Shown: in pieces, positions 58,165-64,000 of the stretch
Position numbering within the stretch: position 1 is the first letter of the stretch
Layout: every line of letters begins with the position of its first letter
NCBI GenBank assembly: GCA_003254925.1
Contig: QANZ01027585.1
Location: 5,211 to 69,210 of the forward strand
Length of the DNA: 64,000 nt
Direction of reading: 5' to 3'
Source: Chamaecrista fasciculata
Taxonomy: Eukaryota > Streptophyta > Magnoliopsida > Fabales > Fabaceae
Position numbers and translations under genes: made by a program
Notes under the pieces: model-generated
Databases searched by the model: none
Told to the model about the DNA's origin: nothing
Seen by the model: the letters and a program-made list of their open reading frames with translations, nothing else

Positions 58165-58837
58165 GCTATGATCCGACGCCTAGATGTTCAAACTGTCAAC
58201 CCATGTTGCAGGAAATTTATTTAGCCAAGTGTCGTTTACCAGGGCTCTGTCTAATCTTTCCCATACGGCCTCAATTCCTTCCCTACCATTATTCCATGTG
58301 AACCAATTTCCAGATGGCCTAAGGTCAATTAGATTGCACTCATTCAATATTTGGTAAAAATCTGCAGCTCCTGGGACGCTAACATTTTTGCTTAATTTTT
58401 CAGAGTTGTTAAGAATCTGATTAAAATCGCTGATAAGCAACCATGGAGCATTACAGTTATGGTGTGTTGATTTAATAAAGTTCCACAACACATGCCGTTG
58501 TGCTAATTTTGGCGAGTCGTATATGCAAGTGAGCCAGAAAAAAGAGCCATCACAATCGTAACAAGCAACATGAATCCAATTTTCAGCAACATCAAGAACA
58601 ATACAGTTAATGTCTGAGGACCAAGCCAAAACTAAACCCCCCTTGTGCCCCCATTACATCAAAACCCACATGATTGTTCAAGCCAAAAGAACTAAGTTTG
58701 GAACCACAAATTTCAGTCTTACAGATTGTTTCATAGAAAAATGCAACATTTGGATTGTGTTTCTTGAACAGGTGTTGCATCCTTCTTTTTGTCGAGGCCG
58801 AGTTGACGCCCCGATAATTCCACGAAAGTAGCCTCAT
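58165..58837 (-). pseudogene. LINE AP-endonuclease domain (frameshifted)
   Basis: ORF2 starts MRLLSWNYRGVNSASTKRRM at 58837, the family's usual beginning with Tyr in place of Cys. Further motifs are the ET pair in AFFYETICK, SDFNQIL (normally GDFN), NWFTWNNGR and ERLDRALVN, and then SDHSP just beyond a TAG at 58180-58182. There is a frameshift between 58607 and 58629. The endonuclease nicks target DNA in active LINEs; this copy cannot make the whole domain. Confidence 0.88.
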
Positions 58838-59022
58838 GGCGCCCTCGAGGGCTGATTTGGGACAGCCTCCCCAAACCCATCCAGCAGCATGTAGTCATCA
58901 GAAGAAATTAGAACCGCAAGTGCAGGTCGCGGCAGGTTGAAGACTCTAATGCGACAAGAAGAAGCGGAGCGCGGCGGTGATGTGAGTCTTCTATCAGTGC
59001 TCACAATGCGCAGTGCATCTCC

Positions 59023-59508
59023 CTATATGCCTTGTCCCCATGAGAAAAAAGGAACATAAGGGTCTGTGATTTTGCACCTTTTCGTCATCCTCTGTTTTGC
59101 ATAAGAGATGAATTCCTCCCTTTTTCGTTTGAGAAGCTTGCGTCTGAGGTTGGCCTCTATAAAGACCCAACGTATCTTAGGCAATAAGAAGACTGAGTTG
59201 GTGAGAGTAAGCTTCCTCAACAAGAACCCAGCCCATCTATTGGCAAAGAACCAATTTAAAGGAGAGATCAGAAAGGGTCCATCTTGACTTGGGATGAAAG
59301 CTAATTTCTTCGAAGCCCATAAGAGGTGGTACGTGCGGCCAAGGTTAATGTGAAAGAAATCCCATTTGAAGTCATTCTGTACATTAAGGCTGATTAAAAC
59401 GCCTAGGTCCACATGGGGAGGTAAATGGCTTGTGGCCCATTTGTATAAGCAACCAGGCAAGAGTTTAATGAGTGGGGCCCTATCCCATGTGGTGATGTTG
59501 TCAAGCAA
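59023..59508 (-). CDS. Unidentified 161-residue ORF upstream of LINE ORF2
   Basis: This is an open frame with a basic, Trp-rich product (KWATSHLPPHVDLG, LLWASKKLAF, then KLLKRKREEF). It lies 185 bp upstream of the endonuclease ORF on the same strand, where LINE ORF1 is expected. I see no CCHC zinc knuckle or coiled coil, so assignment to ORF1 rests on position only. It could be a C-terminal piece of a broken ORF1, since the frame continues upstream past a stop. Confidence 0.4.
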   Translation of the reverse strand: MLDNITTWDRAPLIKLLPGCLYKWATSHLPPHVDLGVLISLNVQNDFKWDFFHINLGRTYHLLWASKKLAFIPSQDGPFLISPLNWFFANRWAGFLLRKLTLTNSVFLLPKIRWVFIEANLRRKLLKRKREEFISYAKQRMTKRCKITDPYVPFFSWGQGI

Positions 59509-59520
59509 TTGGGCCTCTAT

Positions 59521-60196
59521 ATGTGAGTAGGTAGAAAACCAAGTCTAAATGTGTAAAAGTTTCAGCGGGTCCACAGAGGGATTGAGATCACAGAAATTGG
59601 CATGGCCCACCGTAATTGTTGAGGGTAAATCTTTTTTCAAATTTGAATGATAATTTTGTGCAATTTTCATATTTCTCGAATTTTTAATTGTTGTAATTTA
59701 AAAATATTTAGAACTTTATTATAAGAATTTTTTAAAATATTTATATTTTCTTATCATTTACAATTATTTAAAAATGATTATCTTTAATTTTTTATATAAT
59801 TTTTATATTATTTATAAAATTTTATATAATTCTTAATTTTAAATTATTTTAAATTTTACTTGCATATTTGCGTGCTCTAACCAGCCTCTAGTACTAAATA
59901 TATGAGAGGACTTTGCATGGATTAAAATCTGATCAAAATTGAAAATCTAGAGGCGGATATGCCAAAATCAAAAGCTTCAATTATACGAATCAATTTAAAA
60001 TATTGATGTACTATAAAGTTAATTCATGTTTTAAAACTTGTAGTTTTAGACCAATATAGGTCAAACGAGTAGGGACTTGGGAATTTGTCTTAATTCTCCT
60101 TATTTTTAAGGATATCAATATACTTATTTTTCCAATTAAACAAAATAAATATTGAATACCAGGTAAAATTATCTGTGGTGTTTTCTATTAGGTTCT
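59521..60196. other. AT-rich intergenic DNA
   Basis: The first 100 bp may be the 5' end of the LINE. The rest is very AT-rich (59640-59870) without a recognisable gene. Confidence 0.5.
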
Positions 60197-60716
60197 AAAA
60201 AGTATAATAGAATATCAATTTATACAATTTTGCATTTCACCAATTACTTTTCAAATAACTTTCTCTGCATGTACTACTATTAAAAATGTGACAATAATCA
60301 CTTATAATCTACAATTATGATTTTTGAGTCAAAGGGATTAAAAAAACCTATAAAAACTCGACTACTGAAAGAAACAACGGATACCCACTACCCAGATGTC
60401 CAATTGAAGCAACTAAAAAGAAAATATACTTCTTGAAACAAATAATAATAACAATAAACTAATACTCTTTTGACCCTTAAAAATGACTTTACTTTCAATT
60501 CAATCCCTCAGATGTTTCTTTATTTACCAGTCATATAAACAAGACATCTTTGACAGTCAATTTATAGCTTATAAGACCAAAATGGAACTTTAGTAGGAAA
60601 AGTATAGTCAAGTCTGGCTATCTTCAGAACTACATCCTACACTCACAGCAGTGTAGCTAAAATATATTGAAAACTACAATCAAGCAGAGATCACTACCTC
60701 AAGCCCAGGATTTGAA
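60197..60716. repeat. Tandem duplication, left copy of the flanking segment
   Basis: This segment recurs at 63146-64000 in the same orientation, starting at AAAAA.TATAATAGAATATC and running to CCCAGGATTTGAA with small differences. The offset is 2948 bp at the start. It grows to 3284 bp at the end, and the 336-bp difference equals the 331-bp LTR plus 5-bp duplication inserted in the right copy. Confidence 0.9.
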
Positions 60717-61395
60717 TCATTTCTTTTGAGCAAAGCCACTTATCGAAAGAAGTCTCGACAGAAATCCCTTGCTGCTATTATCGCTGTCCTTTGCTTTGTC
60801 ACTGCTCAAGTTGCTTATCAGAGACTAGTGAGTCTTGAAGTCAGGATCATAGCCATTTTGCTGCATAGCTTGCATCAGTTCCGATGCCTTCTGAAGATTC
60901 CTTTCCGCGCGATAACTGTTTATCAGAGTGATACATATTTCTTGTTGGAGTTTCACCAAAAAGAGTCATGTCTGCTAGGAACTGCTCAGCTTGTTTCGTC
61001 CTCCCATCTTGGCAGAAGCTATGGACAAGCAGTAAACTGCCTTTTGTTCATGAGATGAACTGCCTTTTCCAATCTTCCGTGACAGCAAAATCGCTTAACC
61101 AGATAATCATAATTGATGTTATCAGGGGTTAAAGATTTCTCTCTCATCCTGTCCACAAAATTTTCGGCTTCTTGTATCTTACCACAAGAAAGAAGGCCTT
61201 CAGTTATTGTATTTTGAATGACTGAATCATGAGTCCATCCTCTTAATTCCATTTCTCAACTCAAATCCAGGGCTTTTGGTAGTTCCCTAACATTACACAG
61301 CCGGCTTATCACCGTTCTCAAGCTGCGGTTGCTTGGTCTGTGGTCCTTTGCAATCATAATCCTCAAAAAATGCATGGATCTACACAAATCATTAC
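60717..61395 (-). pseudogene. PPR protein C-terminal fragment, broken
   Basis: On the minus strand the pieces read CNVRELPKALDL, ELRGWTHDSVIQNTITEGLL, SCGKIQEAENFVDRM, LTPDNINYDYLVKRFC, CHGRLEKAVHLMN, then SFCQDGRTKQAEQFLADM and, in another frame, INSYRAERNLQKASELMQAM. These are 35-residue pentatricopeptide repeats; such proteins bind organelle RNA. The end (GFLSRLL..SGFA.KK) resembles the C-terminus of the At5g15280-type PPR protein as I remember it. Breaks are a stop after KALDLS, an internal deletion after KAVHLMN, a frameshift near 60930, and TAG where Trp is expected near 60835. It is a duplicated relic. Confidence 0.8.
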
Positions 61396-61413
61396 ATTGC
61401 CAGAATCCATAGA

Positions 61414-63105
61414 CTAGAAAATTATAAGTAACTTCATTGTTGTGAATGAGATTATTCCCGAATCTCTTTCAAATTTCTCACTGCACCGGAGTTGCAAACG
61501 CAGAGATGCTTCGATTGTTGGAGAAAATGCATCTTCAAAATACTGTATGAACAAAATATAAAGCTATCAGAACTAAAGCAAAAAAGTCATTCATCTACAC
61601 TACGTGACCATGATAATTAGAAAAATGTCCAGCAGAGATCAGTTGGTAATATTTCACCTCCTTAGTTGAAATAGTTATCAAGCAATCATCAGCTTCTGTT
61701 GCCGAACTATCAACTTTGATTGTCGCTCCAGAATCCTGCCTAATTTGATTAATAATCATGCCACCCTTGCCTATCACACCTCCAATGTTTCCAGTAGGAC
61801 AAACCAAACGAACAGAAAATTCCTTTGATGATGTGTCATCCCTTGGAGCAGAATACAAGGATCGTGGCCAGTCTCCACTATCACCTTTATAGCCACCATA
61901 ATGACCCACCAGAGGAGCAATTCCCACAACTGGAGCTCCTGCAGCTGGACCAACCAGAGAACTGCTTGTAGGATATACACCAGGAACTTCAGATGCTAGT
62001 AAATTCTGAGACCTTGATGGGTTATCATGAAGTTGAGATGCAATCTGATATAGGGCCTTCTTCACTATTTGAGCATCCCCAGATATCTGGAGTTCCAGAA
62101 CCAATGAAGTAAGAAAAACTATTGCCATGTGCAACACAACAAAACAGGAGCAAAATAATGCATCAAATGTGAAAAACACAGGTATAACAAAGTCACCCAC
62201 CCACAGCACACAAATTAATAGCCATGTAAAAGCTGGCAGAAATCAATATCAACAAAGAAGTAGGTGATCGATAAAAGTGCACCACATAGAATCAAGAATA
62301 TCCTTTAAGAATAAAAAAAGAAAAAGAAGACTTCATTGATTGGAATGGTAGAATTACTTTAACTAAATAATTCTAGTGTAAACCATGATAAACCAAGTAA
62401 CCAAACATCTCTCCTTGGATCAGCAGCAGTAAAACTAAAACTATTGGATGAGCAAAAGTGAAAATGATACAAAGCTTTCAATAAGTTTAAATTGAGGAGA
62501 CAATTTTGTATGTTTACAGAAATTTATATAATTTTAGCAACTTATTGGACAACTTCATTCTATAAATTTGCAAGTGCCAGCAAGAAAATCCAATCCAATT
62601 TACATGCACAAGTTCATCCTTTAGAATTCGAATCTGGGCCCAGTGTCACTACCGTATGTTCTGAACAATCTGCCCACCTTTTCCAATCACAGCCTATCTG
62701 ATCAGATGGTACAAGTAACTTAGCAGTCACTTGGTGACCTCCGTCAGCTCACGATGCAACTCATCAGCAACCACTCTGTCATGCACTCTAAACAGAGCAT
62801 CCTGAGCTGGTGACACATAATTACAACTATCCTCAAAAGGATTTGTCTCATCACTGGGACTATAGATTGTTATATAACATGGTCATCACATCTGGGAACT
62901 GTCTCACCAATCCTAATCTTTGATTTAGTGCTATCCTAAGTTGCTTAACAATATCACCTCCTCTACCAATAACACTGCCAATCTTTCGGACAGGGCACAA
63001 ATAACGGTACACTGTATCTTCTGGATCAATTACAAATTGCTCTCTTTCGCCACCTGGATTTCTTTTTCTATTTTTACTTCCACAATTATCATAGTCAGAT
63101 TGAGA
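61414..63105 (-). pseudogene. KH-domain RNA-binding protein gene, broken copy
   Basis: This resembles the plant multi-KH family that includes RCF3/HOS5. A first exon-like part (about 63105-62620) has GGEREQFVIDPEDTVYRYLC, then VRKIGSVIGRGGDIVKQLR (KH1) and VIGKGGQIVQNIR (KH2), with several one- or two-base indels. A second exon is clean: 62086-61658, AG/GT bounded, 143 codons, ISGDAQIVKKALYQIASQLH ... EFSVRLVCPTGNIGGVIGKG (KH3 with GKGG). A third, 61542-61414, reads YFEDAFSPTIEASLRLQLRC, then ERDSGIISFTT, and ends at TAG instead of entering the next KH domain. The final domains are missing and PPR sequence follows. Confidence 0.82.
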
Positions 63106-63145
63106 GTGGGTGCACTTTTATTGATCACCTACTTTTAATTTACCC

Positions 63146-64000
63146 AAAAATATAATAGAATATCAATTTATACAATTTTGCATTTCACCAATTAGTTATC
63201 AAATAACTTTCTCTGCGTGTACTACTACTTCTATTAAAACTGAGATAATAATCACTTATAATCTGCAATTATAATTTTGGTGAGTCAAAAGAAAGGTCCA
63301 ATAAAAACCCGACTACAAAAAGAAACAATGGATACCCACTACCGAGATGTCCAATTGGAGCAATTAAAATGAAAATATACATCTTGAAAAAAATAATAAT
63401 AACAATAAACAAATTGATGTAGAACTTAGAAGAATGCAAGAATATGAGGGAGAAAGAATGGAGGGCGAGAAAGAAAGGGAGGGAGATGTGAGAGCAAATC
63501 TGAATAATATTCTATAATCATCAAGTCTAAATCCAAAATAAAGGGGAGCTACATATATAAGTGCAGCTCAGTCAAAGATAATAAAACCACATAACAATTC
63601 TCAAAACAATAATAAAAGCAAGCTAGTTCCCAAAATAATAAAAGCTAACAACTTCCAACAACAAAATACTAATAAGTCAAATGACAAAATCTAAGTAATA
63701 ATTCTCTTCTTTTTCCTAGAATAAGTCTTCCAAGGTTTCCCATCACTAATACCCTTTTGACCCTTAAAAATTACTTTTCCTTCAGTTCAATCCCTCAGAT
63801 GTTTCTTTATTTAACATAGTTATACAAACAAGACATCTTTGAAAGTCAATTTATAAGACCGAAATGGAATATTAGTAGGAAAAGTATAGTCAAGTCTCAC
63901 TATTTTCAGAACTGCATCCTACTCCCACACAGCGGTGTAGCTAAAATATATTGAAAAGTACATTTAAGCAGAGATCACTACCTCAAGCCCAGGATTTGAA
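63146..64000. repeat. Tandem duplication, right copy (continues beyond window)
   Basis: This matches 60197-60716 and ends, at the window edge, two codon positions before the place where the PPR stop codon lies in the left copy (60717). The next bases outside the window should therefore be a second, possibly intact, PPR 3' end. It contains the LTR-like insert 63415-63745. Confidence 0.88.
63415..63745 (-). mobile_element. Small solo LTR in the right duplicate
   Basis: This 331-bp insert, absent from the left copy, starts TGATGTAGAAC and ends TTTCCCATCA. The flanks CAAAT (63410-63414) and CTAAT (63746-63750) are a one-mismatch duplication of the CTAAT found once in the left copy. Read on the minus strand it starts TGATGGGAAACC, has a TATATATG region and ends TTCTACATCA, typical of a short LTR. 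Confidence 0.75.

Larger units (their letters stand above)
51049..59520 (-). mobile_element. L1-type LINE, decayed, split by three LTR insertions
   Basis: This non-LTR retrotransposon is read on the minus strand. An A-rich tail lies at 51049-51075 (T-rich on plus) after GAGTATCAAAAAAAG. ORF2 runs leftward from 58837: AP endonuclease, a linker, reverse transcriptase, and a zf-RVT-type Cys/His region. Three LTR inserts (51824-53969, 54179-54351, 55990-57333) interrupt it. Without them about 4.8 kb remain, near the usual length. The 5' limit is uncertain. Confidence 0.88.

Noticed and set aside
60726-61058. 110-codon plus-strand ORF opposite the PPR relic
   Set aside because: The minus strand shows clear PPR repeats; the plus frame is an accidental reading.
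1-64000. tRNA, rRNA, CRISPR or bacterial/organelle insertions
   Set aside because: I looked for cloverleaf-like B-box sequence, rRNA-like stretches and regular spacer arrays and saw none; the only tRNA-related sequences are the retrotransposon primer-binding sites.

Overview
This window is nuclear DNA of a flowering plant, probably a eudicot, from a draft assembly. The evidence is Ty1/copia elements with an initiator-Met-tRNA primer-binding site (TGGTATCAGAGCC), a plant L1-type LINE, an intron-containing NAC transcription-factor gene, and remnants of PPR and KH-domain genes. I do not name a species. There are no bacterial-type genes, operons, CRISPR arrays or recognisable tRNA/rRNA genes.

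Positions 1-28238 are almost pure retrotransposon. One copia family with LTRs of about 2.0-2.3 kb has inserted repeatedly, often into its own LTRs. The 1-811 LTR end abuts a decayed gag-pol copy (812-4146) and its 3' LTR (4147-6233), which sits in the last bases of another LTR (6234-6297). These lie in the leader of a minus-strand, gypsy-like element whose LTR (6477-6648 plus 27944-28238) was split by element A (6649-27938, TSD GTAAG). A's 5' LTR was split by element B (8718-20307, TSD GGATT). B was then hit in its 3' LTR by an inverted solo LTR (16620-18720, TSD AGGTC) and in pol by an unrelated solo LTR (14009-14754, TSD TGTCT).

Positions 28239-43112 hold a MITE-like element, a C-terminal fragment of a minus-strand gene (30443-30784), and element F, whose LTR starts inside that fragment. 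F's LTR was split 21 bp from its start by element E (30806-40464, TSD CTAGG). E is the best preserved copia copy: its single gag-pol frame is broken only by two in-frame stops. F is cut off at an assembly gap (43113-43171).

Positions 43172-51048 carry the one gene that looks intact, a three-exon NAC gene on the minus strand (43249-44954) with a TATA box upstream. Beyond it is AT-rich intergenic DNA, a foldback element (47830-49225) and a small copia RT relic.

Positions 51049-59520 are a decayed minus-strand LINE split by three LTR insertions, each with a clean 5-bp TSD. Positions 60197-64000 are a tandem duplication of about 2.95 kb. Its first copy carries a PPR-protein C-terminus and a KH-domain gene, both broken. 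The second copy runs off the window and contains a 331-bp solo LTR.

The most unusual signal is structural. The first 600 bp or so of every LTR of the copia family is a run of short hairpins. Between subfamilies the stems change in complementary pairs while loops such as TGGGAR stay fixed. The untranslated leader has its own hairpin set, including three copies of TCGC-CTNC-GCGA. Together these suggest a conserved folded module used by this retrotransposon family.
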